A stretch of DNA of 64,000 nt from Dactylorhiza incarnata (GCA_033032865.1 JAWHQI010000166.1:5518001-5582000), one strand, 5' to 3'. Positions 23,560-35,835 are shown, counted from the stretch's first letter. Notes: generated by a model from the letters alone, not told the origin. Numbers and translations: made by a program.

Positions 23560-25629
23560 CTGAACGAACGATCATAAGAGAACAGTCCACAACATACTGG
23601 GTCACCCCGCTCGAGTGTAGTTTGCGGACAAACTATGCAGCTGAAGCTGTGGTGTGCCCATGTATGAAATCACATAAAACAGTCCATTAAGAAGCAAGTT
23701 AGGTCAAATTTTGACTTACTTAGACAATTTAGTGACGCATCCTAGTCTAAAGAGCGACCTCGGGTCTAGATTTGGTTGAAGGTTAAGGATACCCAACGTA
23801 GCTAAGGGAAGAAGTTAGTATAAGTCTTGACGTTGAGACTTTCACGCTAAAGGTTACGCTTTACTATCAAGTGGCAGGACCATCTCGAGGAGATCGGGTG
23901 TCTGTAGTCTTCTTTTGGGTAATAGAAGACCCATAAGCATAACCCCCTTACCATAACTCGATACTTCCCATTACAGTACGTTGAGACAACCACCATAAAA
24001 TACCAGAGGTCGAATTTGAATTTGAATATATTGTTTTGAAAAGGCCCCTTTCCTAGTTAATCATATAGGGAACTCAGAAAAGTTAGCATAATTTATAGCA
24101 TTGGGAGCCTAATTTTTGTCATAACTTTATGTCTCAGGGTGGAACATAAAGTCAAAGATTATATGCCCTAAGGTTTATGTATGTATGTAAGATGAATATA
24201 CCGTAGAAGTATTGAAGAGACTTAGCCCAAATCGGTAGGGGCTTATCCTTTTGTTTATTGGGCCAATAAATTACCGACTTGGATTACCCCCTAGACTTTG
24301 TTTAGAAAAGGTTATGACATTTTCGTAGTAATCTCGAGTTTTGGAGTATTAAATGAAACTCAGGTGATGACGAGATCTTATTCATACACTTTTGATTTGT
24401 GGTCCAACCCTCCTTAGAAGTTTGAGACCCTTGGAGAATTACTTCACCTTAAATAACAGGGTGTGTTTATACCAAGTTGTGATCGCTTTAGTTATACGAG
24501 CAAGTTAAGTGAATGGTACACTTCAAGAGTGAGCGTATACTCATCTTATTGCTCCAAGGCTGACTCTAGGCCGACAAATGTTAATCATTTGAGTATACGT
24601 AAAGGGTTGTCCAGTGTATGGGCATAAGACTCTCGGAATCAAGAAAGTCAGGTTAAGAATTTAGGGAATTCCACTAACTTCCTGATCCAAGCAATGTTGT
24701 CTTATCTTTTATAAGGACGTTTGGTCATCAAGCTCTTACCGGTCACAAGGGAAGGATGTCATAAGCGGCAAATTCAGTGCAGGACCAAGTGAGATTTAGA
24801 TTGGATAGAAGTAATACTGAGCTATAAGTTCTCATGACCATAAGAAATAATCAGTTTATCGTAACAAACTTGCTAGTGTGTTGTTGTAAATACACCTTCT
24901 TAACCTCGAGACAGCGACGTCCGATCAAATGCCTCGTTTCAATCAAGTACTGAAAATAAGAAGAATATCAGGTTTAGTAGCTTGGGATAAATGTGTCACA
25001 TCATGGAATTTTGAAGGTTGAAATCAAATTTTTGCAAGCAAAGATTACAACTAGAGTTTCTTGCACTCCAAGACTTTCAAGGGTAATTTTCAGATAGTAT
25101 TGCTAATTAAAATTCAAGCCCTCTCCTTGGTGAAAATTTAGTTAAGATCATTTTACTCTTAGAGTTGGTTTATGCACCACTAGAGAGCTTAGGAAGGTGA
25201 CTCTTTGGACCTGGTAATACGATGGTATAAACTATTTAGGGCTAAGATGGAGAATCTTACTATGTTCGGCTCTCGGGAAAAATGACAACGATCATGTACT
25301 AAAATGTTGAGGATTTGAGAGTTAAAATAAATGATTAGTTGTTACTAATATCAATTCCCGCTTGAAATTATTAAGATTACTCGATGAGATTTATCGATGT
25401 AATTTTGAACGACACAACTAAGAGAAGGGTCGTTATGATGAAACCTTTAATTCATAATTTATAGCATAAGTGAGATGAGACCTCTTGTCTTTGAAAGTTT
25501 AGCCCACCCGATATTGGAAATCTAAAGTGAAATTTGTCGAATGACATATTGAAGATTTATAATCTACATACAATTCTCCAATCTTAAGAACCATAACTTA
25601 CAATTTTCCCAAAAATTTATAGTTCCAGT
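23560..25629 (+). other. LAR1 core, left part: nothing recognised
   Basis: About 2.07 kb of AT-rich sequence with many stops in all frames. I could not recognise gag or protease motifs. By position it corresponds to gag, protease and the start of reverse transcriptase in a Tekay-like ancestor. Confidence 0.5.
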
Positions 25630-25870
25630 TAGGAAGATTCAGGAATAAGGAAGACAAGTTTGATTTTCAGTTATAAATGGTGGAATTTCTCGAGGATTAA
25701 TGGGTTTTAATGAGTCACCCTTCATGTTGAAATCAATTTGTGCCAAAACTTGTCATGATAAAAAGGGGTTCTACCCTCGTGAGTATGAACCAATAGATAT
25801 GGAAAGTAGATGGGAGTCATTTCACGAACATCCTTCTAAACTGCAGACGTTATGTATCTCACAGAAAAAC
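25630..25870 (+). pseudogene. Relic reverse transcriptase in LAR1 core
   Basis: With stops ignored, the + strand reads a stretch collinear with the chromovirus reverse transcriptase segment from the I-R-E-x-D block to the helix after the catalytic Asp pair. GFNESP stands where GLTNAP is expected, and ESRWESFHEH followed by LQTL stands where YSRSWEEHxxH...LQTL is expected, with spacing within about two or three residues. The catalytic Asp pair itself is not preserved. Based on reading by eye; a profile search is needed. Confidence 0.4.
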
Positions 25871-26809
25871 TTGGAAGATATCTACATTTATCTAACATGA
25901 GGAAGTGTTAACCTCATGTAGTATTCGTAAGTCGTAAGAGACACTGGTCCAAGTGTAATCAAGGTTTATGTTATTGTTTTGTAGCTGATAAACCTGACCT
26001 TGTATCCGCGGAGTCGGAAACGGTTTATCAGCAGAGACCTCATATGTTAAGGGATAAGGTCTCTTGGTGTAGGTGGTGTTGAACACCTACGTGTAAGGGA
26101 ATCATATAGTGAAGTATCAACTTAGACAATGACGGTTGCTTAAATGGTCACGTCCTGGCTAATTGATTTATGAGCAGAGTATTAAATAAGCATGGTTCGT
26201 GAATGTAACCTTTTGAAGTTAAGTTGAACTCGAAGGTTTTTGGTGCCATCTAGCGCAGCATGATAATATAAATTAACTCGGCAAGTTCTTATGTAGTTCA
26301 GGTAGATCCTCCTTCGGGGAGTGTAGTGACCTTGATAACACCCGTGCCTGGTTAGCTTGTTTTGATTTCTTTGAAGTGCTTATTTCCTATTTATTACCGG
26401 GATGGAGCAAGTAGAACCCGCATTGTGATTAATGGCACGATGGTCTGAGCGGCGGGTTAAACCTTCAATTAACCCATAGTGGGAATATTGCCGACAATCT
26501 TAGCAAGTAATAGTAGAAGTGCAATGAGAAATTTTGGTAAAGAATGTTGCTCCAGTTTGAGTTCTCACTTAGTAGAGGTCCGAGTTCTTCCGTGGAAGGA
26601 GATTCTGATGTCCGATTATTATAGTTCAATCATGGACAAGAGGAGCACAGCTGGGTGCCCTTGGACTTCATGCAACATTGTTTCCCGGAACTCTTCACCT
26701 CAGGTGCAAATTAATCGTCTTTGAAATCCTTTACTCTTATAAGTACTTGCAACCCATAGACCCAAACCTAAATTTCGAGGACGAAATATTTCTTTTGTTT
26801 ATTGGGATT
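25871..26809 (+). other. LAR1 core, right part with chromovirus 3' signature
   Basis: No integrase or RNase H motif survives recognisably in 0.9 kb, which is shorter than those domains would need, so deletions are likely. Near the end, 26757-26790 reads DPNLNFEDEIF, the FxDE(I) signature that ends pol before the polypurine tract in Tekay/Del elements. The tract itself (TTTATTGGGATTT) is degenerate. Confidence 0.55.
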
Positions 26810-29800
26810 TGTAACATCCCCAATCCTTCTAGACCCCTAGATGGTGTTAGGGCATTGGTGGTGTGCAGAGTGGCCACTAAGGCCCTTGGGCCAAGTGGAG
26901 TGTGCTAAGTGCACACCTAGGGCACAAAATCAACTTAGCCCAATACCACTCCCTTAGGCCAATTGACCCTCAATTCACCAAATTGATCTCCCCCATACCA
27001 CCCTAACCACTGAGGAAGACCTTAACCATGGAAATTGCACTTGGGTGGGACCCAATTGCATGAAATTGACCAAAGTCAACAATAGGTCAACATTAACCAA
27101 ACTAAGTCAATTAGGGTTCAATTGACCCTCAAATGTTCAAATTGACCTTACAACCACACTCTAAACACCTTAAGGAACCCAATAGACCAAAAAGCCCCAT
27201 CATGGTGGGACCAATTGATCCCAATTGACCAAAGTCAAACTTTACCCAATTTTGGTCAAATCTACACCCTTTGATTAAATTGAACCAATTGGAGCCCCAC
27301 CATGGACCAACCTATGTTGGGTGATGTTAAGGGACCCATGACCCCCAAGTGGGGTCAACCTACTCACCTTGGTTGACCAAAATCAACCATGGTCAACCTT
27401 GCCTTTTAAAGTGAATTTCAAGCCTAAATTGAAATGAACCCCAACACCAATCAATTAACCAATTAATCATGGACATAGGTATTGCCCATCAGCCTTAGAC
27501 TGAACCCTAAACTATGGCTTGATTAATCAAATGGAGGGGGGGGGGACCAAAAGTTAATCAAAAAGCTTAAAGCATAAAGCAAAAAGGAAAAGCAATCACC
27601 CCCTCCTCCACACTCCTCCTCCAATCAGCCTTGGGCCCTCCCCTGATTGCTGTGGGTCTGAGCTTGACCCAGGTGGAAGCAATGGACCAGCTGGTGCAGG
27701 AGGGTGGCAGCCATGGGAGAACCGAGGAGGCCAATGTTCAAAACAGCATGTAGAGGCCTCCCCACTTCAATTCAACCACACCACTAGCTTCAGGAGGTCG
27801 AGAGCAGACGGGCACAACACTTGGAGCTAAGCTTTTGCCGGAGAATAGAGTTCGGGAGCGGGATCGCCGGAGCAAGGCTTTTCCATTGCCAACCGCCGCC
27901 GGAGCCACCGCCAAGCACCAGCAATGGTTCGTTTCTCCTCCCCTCCCCCCATGCTAGCTTCTCATTCATAATGCTGAAAGATCGGGCTCAATTGAGCCCG
28001 GATCCATTTCCGAAATCCATGGTTTTCAGCTCGATTTGTGACACCCAGGATCGCCGGAAAATGCCTACTCCGGCCGCCATATCGCCGGGAGTTGTAGCCC
28101 CGACCACCACGAAGGTGGTGACGGTGGTGGCGGTGGTGGCCGGCCGTGGTGGCCACCAGGTGGCCGGGAAAGGGGGAAACAAGATGGCCCAGCGCGGTTG
28201 AATCTTGGCCGTCGGCTCAAGGAGGAAGATGATCTGGATGCCGCCGGATCTGCTTTAAGATCTGTGCGGGCCAATCATTTCCCTTAATTATTTAATTCAA
28301 TATGTTAGATTTCTGCCTATTTTAATCAGCCAGCTTCAAATAGAAATTAAGGCCACTTAATGGCTGACTTAGAGAAAGTGCCCAACATGAAAGTTGTAGG
28401 CCTTGGTCTTAAATTTCATTTGGCCTTGAGTTTGGGTCATTTGGTGACCTACATCCCCCTAGGGAGCTGTTTTACTAGGACTGGTCCTTCACTAGGTCAG
28501 TCCATTAGAAAAATTACTTAGGTCAAACCCTTCAAGCTTTGGAGCTGTGCTTTTAACCATGGGTTGGTATACCCTAGGGGCAACCCCTGCCAAAGGGGAA
28601 GCCCTTGGTGGACAATTTTACCAAGGGTTCTTGTGGTAGTTAGATTATTTAAATTAAGTTGATTTTTGGAGCATATCATGTCCAAATGATACCAAACTTT
28701 GGTGGCATACTCTTTGGTGCATATGTAGTGCCTACCTAAAATTTCACTCCATTTGGAGTTGATTTGATTTGAAAAATTGGAAACCCTAATGAGGGCCTTT
28801 AAGGGTCAAATTAGGGTTTAGGTCATTTTGAGGAGTTGAGTGTGTTCGCCTCCTCCCATCATGTTGGATATGTGGGTATGGATATACTAATGCTTGTGTC
28901 ACACCCTAATGGTCCATTTGGAGCCATTAGGGTGGTGTGACCTAAAACCCTAAGGGTAAACCCTTAAGGGTGCAAGGTGAGACTTGTGAAGGGCATGGGA
29001 GCAAATGTTCTTGCCTTGGCTCAGAACTTTGGAGATATGTTTATAGGAGCATAAAATGACTTAGTTCATTTATTGAGAATTTTTAGAGGTATTTAAGTCT
29101 TTTTCTTCCTAGTAAATGAAATAGCCACCCTTTCCCTAATAAAATGAAATGCATGGTCATAGGACCTTGTATGGTGTTGAAACTCTATCAGTGGCTGATT
29201 AGGGATGAAAATGGACTATAGTAATTTTGTTATGATTTATTGAAGTATTATTCCTTGTGTAGGAAATTCTAAGTACTTGCTAGCTTAAGGGAATTTAATT
29301 TTGATAAATGCCAAATCATGGGGATAAATTGTGAAACTTGGTTATCTGTCATTTAATGCTATTATAAGCCAATGATAATTATTTGGAGGCTTGTAGAATT
29401 ATATTTCTTGTACCTCATGTGGAAATTGGAATTTACACCACTTGAGTATTTAATTTTTTTAAAATATCAAATCATGGGGCAATGATGTGATACTTGGTTA
29501 TCTGTAGTTTTAGGTTAATATATGCCCATGATAATTGCTTGGAAGCTTGTTGAATTATATTTCTTGTACCTCATGTAGAAATTAGAATTTACACTACTTG
29601 AGTTTTTAATCTTTTTAAAATATCAAATCATGGGGCAATGATGTGATACTTGATTATCTGTAGTTTTTGGCTAATATATGCCCATGATAATTGTTTGGAA
29701 GCATGTTGAATTATATTTCTTGTACCTCATGTAGAAATTGGAATTTACACCACTTGAGTATTTAATCTTTTTAAAATATCAAATCATGGGGCAATGATGT

Positions 29801-32200
29801 GATACTTGGTTATCTATAGTTATTGGTTAATAAATGCCCATGACAGCAGTTTGGAAGCTTGTAGATTTGTAATTCAAGTACCTCATGTAGAAATTGGTAA
29901 TTGCTACCTTTGAATGTTTAATCATTGTAAAATAGCAAATCACATGGTAATGACACAATAATTTGGCAGAGGACTTTAGTTACCCATGTGGACACTTGGT
30001 AATTTTTGGAGAATTTTCAGAAGTGAAATACTATTTTTCCTAATTAAAGTAGCATTTTGGTAATTATACAATTATGATGATATAGTAGGCCAAATGATAT
30101 CCTAGGGTCATGAAACTCAGTGAACCACCTTGATATGGGATATTACTTTACGGATAATTTTCATGTAGCATGTAGCATCATTTTGAGGGTAGTTCATGTG
30201 TAATTTGGCTTAAGGCCTTAACTACTTTAAATTATAATAAATACCAAATTAATATGGAAAATTATGGAACTTGGACCATACCTTATTAAGGTCCGTAGGA
30301 GCCTTGGATAATTATACCAGACCCGGGAGATGAGTTTTTAGAAGGATTTCCTTATGGGTTTGAGGGATAGTTCAATTTGGTGGTCTGCGTTTAGTAAAAA
30401 CAGAATTTTGAGTTTTTGACAATTCAGATCCCTAAGTAGTGGATAGGAGTTATACCAAATCAGTAAATGAATTATAGCACACCATGATTCAAGGAGGGTC
30501 AATCCTAGGGTTAGTTGTGAGGTTGTGCTAGGGTTAATATAGAAGGAAAGGAGGTACGTCTAATCCAATTGGGTCAGACGGGTGTTGAGCTAAATCACAC
30601 TAAGCATATGAAATGATGAGGGTGAACTAAATGTTAACCACCAACTAAAGTAATTGTCTTGAGGAGGATGGTGGGGTTGAGCCCATTGATCCGTAGTACC
30701 GTTAGGGGCCCCTTACGGAGTACACCGCGGGAAGTCCAAGATTCACCCTAAATATATCGCTAACTAAATTGTAGGCAGGAGTAGCCTAATTAGATCTGCA
30801 AACTAGTATGGATCCCCTCCGGGAAGGAGATGGGTTGGATCAGCTTGTGTGTTAGACCCCGAGCCGGAAGCTCGGGTGGACTTGTTAACACATGTTTCTT
30901 ATGCAAATAGTGGCGAGTCTTCGGTACTAGGCCAGTCGTGTCACCGACGGTAGTACGTTGACTCAGGTGAGGGTGAGGTTTAGAGGGCCGGTAAGTTTGA
31001 GTACCGCGGTCTGGAGGACAATCCCTAATAACCCACCCCGACTTTAAAGTCTGGTGGATTCCAGCAAGAGTACGCAGGAGCTCCGCTGTTGTGTTCTTAG
31101 CGTTGAGGCGTACATGAGGTCTAGGCTTGGTAGTGACCATACCCGCCTAGGATGTGGAGTGCCCGATCCACTGCCACCGTGATCCACGATGGTCGGTACC
31201 CGAAAGGTTGGCTTCCTTTCAAACAAATTGGGAACTATAAAGGTCTGTGCGCATAGAGTCGTGTGGGTGAGTCACATTGCATAAACTCATTAAAACATCA
31301 TAACCATAGCATACCAGAACATACACATTAGCATACCCCCATCATATAAATTAGTATGGGCTCTTTTATATAATGGGTTACCTGGACATCTTAACTTATA
31401 TGTCGTATGGGCGTTCATATAAGTTAAGGTACGAATCTGTGATGGTAGTTTAGATTTACTTACTACACTGCATTTTCTTTCTATTTACTGCTTACTTCAT
31501 TGCTCTACTTTACTACCTTATACCTGCACTATACTGCTAGCTAGATTTTAATGCTTTACTTACACCTGCTAGAGTAGTGCCATGTCACCACCTTCTTGTT
31601 TACCCCTTGTTTGTCCTCCGCTTCTTCCTCCCGCTCGGTGCCTAGGAGTCGTGGAGGGAGGCGAGGACAAAACGGCTTAGTCTTTATGACTAACGGTCGG
31701 TGTGACCGCAGGAGTCCGAGGAAATGGAGTTGTCCCGCGCGCAGCAGGACGAGATAGCAGGACCTGAGCAGCAGATGCGGCGCACTACCACGACGCCACA
31801 GGTTGATGATTAGATAGTTAGACTTCCGCTTTTTGAGAGCTTTTGTTGTAGACTTCCTCATGTTGTAGAGAGAGAGAGATAGTACATTATTTTGGATATG
31901 TTTCGGGCATAAGCCCCCTTTTTGCTTGTACTTCTCTTATGGACTTTCTATTTTCATTATATATATTTATATATATGATGCTGTGATTATGGACATGCCT
32001 TCTTTCATGTACTTACTTTTGGCATATTTTACTTATGATCGTATAGCCGACAGGGTTGGTGCTGAGCGGTGTTAGCCAACCCGAGTGTTCGTGACCCCGT
32101 AAGGCAGCGATTCTGGGCGAAGATCCACCTCAACCGTGCGATGCGGGCGAGGTTCGAGTTTTCAAGTACCTGAGCGGGTTTTTGGAAAAAGGATCTTACA
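26810..32200 (+). repeat. LAR1 3' LTR (5391 bp)
   Basis: Full partner of the 5' LTR. A GGTGGC-rich stretch near 28115-28170 is longer than in the left copy. The 156-bp array has landmarks at 29312, 29468, 29624, 29780 and 29936. No gene recognised; the 126-codon frame at 27821 is a low-complexity frame also found in altered form in the left LTR. Confidence 0.93.
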
Positions 32201-32205
32201 CATGA

Positions 32206-33870
32206 CACCCCATAATGAAGATGTCTCCAAAGCTTTAAGGCATAAATTACTGCCGCAAATTCTAAGTCATGCGTAGGGTAATTCCTTTCATGAACTTTCA
32301 GTTGTCTTGACCCATAAGCAATTAACTTTCCTTGTTGCATCAGAACACACCCCAGACCCAAGAAAGATGCATCTACATAAACTGCATACTCTACTCCCTC
32401 GATCGGCAAAACCAAGACAGGAGCACTGCACAAATGCCTCTTTAACCCCTAGAAGGCCGCTTCACAGGAATCACTCCAAACAAAAGCTGCGTTCTTCTGG
32501 GAAAGCTTAGTCAGGGGTGCAGATAGCACCGAGAACCCTTGGACAAATCTCCTATAGTAACCTGCCAACCCTAATAAACTCCTTATCTCCTTAGGCATTG
32601 TAGGCATCTTCCATTCCAATACGACCGAAATCTTAGCTGGGTCTACAGTAATTCCATCCTTGTTCACTACATGACCCAAAAAGGACACCTGAGAAAGCCA
32701 GAACTCACACTTACTCAGCTTCGCATACAACTTGTGCTCTCTTAGAGTAGACAATACTAAGCGCAAATGCATAGCATGCTCCTCAGCACTCCTGGAATAC
32801 ACCAACACGTCATCGATGAAAACTACTACAAAGTGATCTAAAAAGTCTTTGAACACATGGTTCATTATGTCCATAAACGCAGAGGGTGCATTTGTCAAGC
32901 CAAATGACATTACCAGGAATTCAAAATAACCATAACGGGAACGAAAGGCAGTTCGAGGGACGTCCGACTCACGGATCCTCAACTAATGGTAACCTGATCG
33001 AAGATCAATCTTTGAAAATACTGAACTACCATGTAACTGATCAAACAGATCATTGATTCGCAACAACGGATATCTGTTCTTGATGGTTACCTTATTCAAC
33101 TCCCTATAGCCTATGCATAACCTCATAAAACCATCTTTCTTTTTCACAAACAACACAGGAGCACCGCAGGGCGAAGAACTTGGTCTAATGAATCCATATT
33201 GCAACATCTCATCTAACTGACTTCGCAACTCTTCTAGCTCATGCGGGGCCATACGGTACGGTGCCCTAGCGATAGGACGAGTACCAGGCTCAAGATCAAT
33301 AACGAACTCCACATCTCTATCTGGCGGAAGACCAGGAAGACTGACAGGGAAGACATCAGGAAACTCTTGCACCACCGGAACACACTCGATACACGGAGAA
33401 CCACTAACAGTTTATAACACCGAAATAAGGTAAGCCAAGCAACCAGAATTTAACAGTTTCCGAACACATACCGCAGAAATTATCGGGGAACTCTGACATG
33501 GAGATCCAAAAATGCTCATGGGATGACCGTTGTCCATCACAGAGTCCAGACGCTTTTCCATGCATCGGATGACAGCATCATAACTGGACAACCAGTCCAT
33601 ACCCAATATCACGTCAAAGTCTTCTACGTCCAGCATGTTGAGATCAGCAAATGCCAAGAAATCTCCTAAGAGGACGGGGCAACTTCGGACGCACTGGTTC
33701 GAGGATACCAAATCACCAGAAGGGAACTTAACGAGGAATGAATTGTTGCCCAGCTCAGGGGTCAAATAGTGACGCTCGATGAAAGTCCTTGCCACGAACG
33801 AATGGGTAGCATCCGAATCGAAAAGAACACGTGCCCAATGATTCTTTACCTTAAATCTCCCTATAAGCGC
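32206..33870 (-). pseudogene. pol: TEK1 pol, N-terminal half: protease, reverse transcriptase, RNase H start
   Basis: Protease reads RVLFDSDATHSFV near 33820, where D-S/T-G-A is expected: the catalytic-loop glycine is Asp. LGMDWL follows. Reverse transcriptase: [46 protein letters not shown] then TAG at 32983 where the family has Gln, then [14 protein letters not shown] (catalytic Asp pair intact) and [14 protein letters not shown] second TAG at 32449 follows CEAAF, again where Gln is usual. RNase H starts YAVYVDASFLGLG and is cut by LAR1 at 32205. The two reverse transcriptase stops are CAG to TAG changes by comparison with the family. Confidence 0.92.
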
Positions 33871-33935
33871 GAAAAAGAAACTAGTCTAATACCGCAAAAC
33901 TAAAAGGAATCAAGACTTAACAGCTGGCTTAAGGT

Positions 33936-35168
33936 CTAACCTGTGATCACTTGGGTCGAAGACTGCGCTTGATCCTGGGTTATCACGTTCAGCTTTCCTC
34001 TCCCTTTGTCTTGATGCTGTGGTGGCGGCAAGGCCCAAAGTGGAATTGGATGCAATGGGGGTTGGACTCGCGGGCATTGGAACTTCATGTACCCTTTCTG
34101 TCCGCACTGGAAGCATACTTTTTCCTTGGTCCAACACTGGGCCTCAGCATGCCCCTTCTGCTTGCATAACGGGCAAAACACCTCTCCTTTTGGAGCACTC
34201 TGGATTGCCAGCACCCGCTGTTGCTTTTGAACTCCCTTTATCTTGAAACATTTCTCAACTGGATGCCCAGGGCGGCCACAGAAACTGCATGCTTCTCCGC
34301 TTCCTTTCTTCGGAGCCGTGCCAGGTGCACCAGAACTCCCTTCTTCTCCAGCCTTCCTCTTTCCCTTCTTCACTGCCAATCCTCGGTTCTTGGCATTATC
34401 AATCGCCTCCACCTTCAGCGCTGCCTCAACTACCTCGGCGTACTTCTCCGACCTGTATGCGTTGGATAGCTGCTGGATGTCGCTGCGGAGACCACCCAGA
34501 AATCTCTTCACCCTACCTTCTTTCGAGGCTACCAGGGCTGGGGCAAACTTACTCAGCTTGTAAAACTCAATTTCGTACTCACTTACCAAGAGCTGCCTCT
34601 GCTTCAGATGTAGGAAGTCATTCATTAACCGGTCTTGTTCCACCGACGACAGGAACTTCTTTAACAACATTCCTTTAAAGGTTTCCCACGAACATCCTTT
34701 GGAAAGGTCTTCCTTCTCCCTCAACCACCAACTCTTTGCGAGACCCTTTAGCTGGTATGCGACGACCATCACACTCTGATCCACAGTGATTCCTGAATAT
34801 GAGAACATCTCTTCAATGGCTATCAGCCAATCATCTAAGGCCACGAAGTCGGCTCGTCCGTCATACGATGGAGGACCCAACCTTTGAAAATGCGAAATGA
34901 AATTCATTTTCGGAGGTATCGCTACTGGGGGTACCAAGGGAGCAGGAGGAGTAGGTACTATCGGTCCTACTACAGGGGCCTGCACTACGAATTGCTGCCT
35001 AGCACCGGCAGACATCAACGCCTCAACTTGCGATTGCAATGCAACCACCTGCCTCGTCAGAGCCTCATTGCTCTGGCGCAGACTCTCGATTAAGGCTTCA
35101 ATCTGCGCTCCGGACGTCTCACCCTCTGACTGAGGAGTCGATCTAGTCACGACTCGCTTACGCACCAT
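33936..35168 (-). CDS. gag: TEK1 Gag (about 410 aa)
   Basis: Structural protein of the particle. The start is placed at MVRKRVVTRSTPQ (35168), the usual chromovirus gag start, rather than the Met ten codons upstream (35198). Residues ~20-60 are a coiled-coil-like segment (ALIESLRQSNEALTRQ). The retrotransposon gag fold follows (FQRLGPPSYDGRAD, WLIAIEEMF, WWLREKEDL, FKGMLLKKFL). Three zinc knuckles: CSFCGRPGHPVEKC, CPLCKQKGHAEAQC and CFQCGQKGYMKFQC; in the third the metal-binding His is Tyr. The frame is uninterrupted, unlike pol. It ends at 33936, and protease follows in another frame. Confidence 0.9.
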   Translation of the reverse strand: MVRKRVVTRSTPQSEGETSGAQIEALIESLRQSNEALTRQVVALQSQVEALMSAGARQQFVVQAPVVGPIVPTPPAPLVPPVAIPPKMNFISHFQRLGPPSYDGRADFVALDDWLIAIEEMFSYSGITVDQSVMVVAYQLKGLAKSWWLREKEDLSKGCSWETFKGMLLKKFLSSVEQDRLMNDFLHLKQRQLLVSEYEIEFYKLSKFAPALVASKEGRVKRFLGGLRSDIQQLSNAYRSEKYAEVVEAALKVEAIDNAKNRGLAVKKGKRKAGEEGSSGAPGTAPKKGSGEACSFCGRPGHPVEKCFKIKGVQKQQRVLAIQSAPKGEVFCPLCKQKGHAEAQCWTKEKVCFQCGQKGYMKFQCPRVQPPLHPIPLWALPPPQHQDKGRGKLNVITQDQAQSSTQVITG

Positions 35169-35835
35169 TTCTGCTAAAACGCATAAACCTCTAATCAAAA
35201 CTTAATCATACACTAGAACTACTCTGCTTGGTTCAGAACATACATACACAGATATTTGCCATTGTTACCACCTTGCTCTGGGATTTTCATGATGCTATTC
35301 TAGATTTGGGGATGATACTACATCATCCCTCTTGACTCATGTGCAAGGGTCATGAATGCATGAATTTTCTTGTGTTCGTTTTGAAATCATGGGTGTACGT
35401 GTGTCATCATATAAGTCTTTAGCTTCACACGTGTGCTTATGCAATGCTATGCAATGTTTGTTGTGCTATGCATTCTAATAAAGGCCTTAATACATGTTAT
35501 GAGCGGCGTACACATGAAATATTATGCATCCCATACTACATAATATTGCATGCAACGAAAAGGAAAATTGTGCTAATGGGCATCCATGTGATGATGGTTA
35601 TGCATCCCATACTACATAACCGTCACATGTTTCCACCTATGGTGGATCCATATACAAACACATATTATGCATCCCATACTACATAATATGCCCCGTATAC
35701 TTCTTATCATGCTATGAGTGTAGTGGTCATGTTTCAGCCAAGACGTAATGATGACACATCAGTGTGTGTATGCAATGTAACCAAACAACTATACTATATC
35801 AGAATTATTCGCTCGACCAACTTGTCGAACAAACC
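35169..35835 (-). other. TEK1 5' leader
   Basis: 667 bases between the primer site and gag. No frame. It contains three stem-loops sharing one loop (35514-35690, separate entry). Confidence 0.75.
35514..35690 (-). promoter_or_regulatory. Three stem-loops with an invariant loop in TEK1 leader
   Basis: The + strand loop CATCCCATACTA occurs at 35527-35538, 35603-35614 and 35670-35681. The flanking stems differ but pair perfectly: AATATTATG/CATAATATT, GGTTATG/CATAACC and CATATTATG/CATAATATG. Outer helices also pair in the first two (CATG/CATG after one mismatch; CATGTGA/TCACATG across a small bulge). In the element's RNA (minus strand) the loop reads UAGUAUGGGAUG. The place between primer site and gag is where packaging or dimerisation signals of retroelements usually lie; that role is inferred. 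Confidence 0.7.

Larger units (their letters stand above)
18194..32200 (+). mobile_element. LAR1: LARD-like element with giant LTRs
   Basis: 14.0-kb insertion in TEK1 RNase H with perfect target duplication catga (18189-18193 and 32201-32205). LTRs are 5356 and 5391 bp (TGTAACATCC...ATCTTACA), and the core is only 3260 bp without an intact frame. These proportions match the large retrotransposon derivatives described in Triticeae (LTRs about 4.5 kb, core about 3.5 kb). A relic reverse transcriptase and a chromovirus 3' signature in the core suggest descent from a Tekay-like autonomous element. Confidence 0.9.

Noticed and set aside
26479..26724. 81-codon frame in the LAR1 core as an integrase relic
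   Set aside because: A faint resemblance to the M-D-F block was not supported by any neighbouring zinc or DDE residues.
19218..28201. GC-rich frames of 110 and 126 codons at 19218 and 27821 that look like a first exon
   Set aside because: They are the same segment of the two LAR1 LTRs with indels that alter the protein at both ends; low complexity and without a known domain.
22240..31861. Minus-strand frames of 82-116 codons repeated at 22240/30790 and 22904/31556
   Set aside because: LTR duplicates, antisense to LAR1, with different lengths in the two copies.
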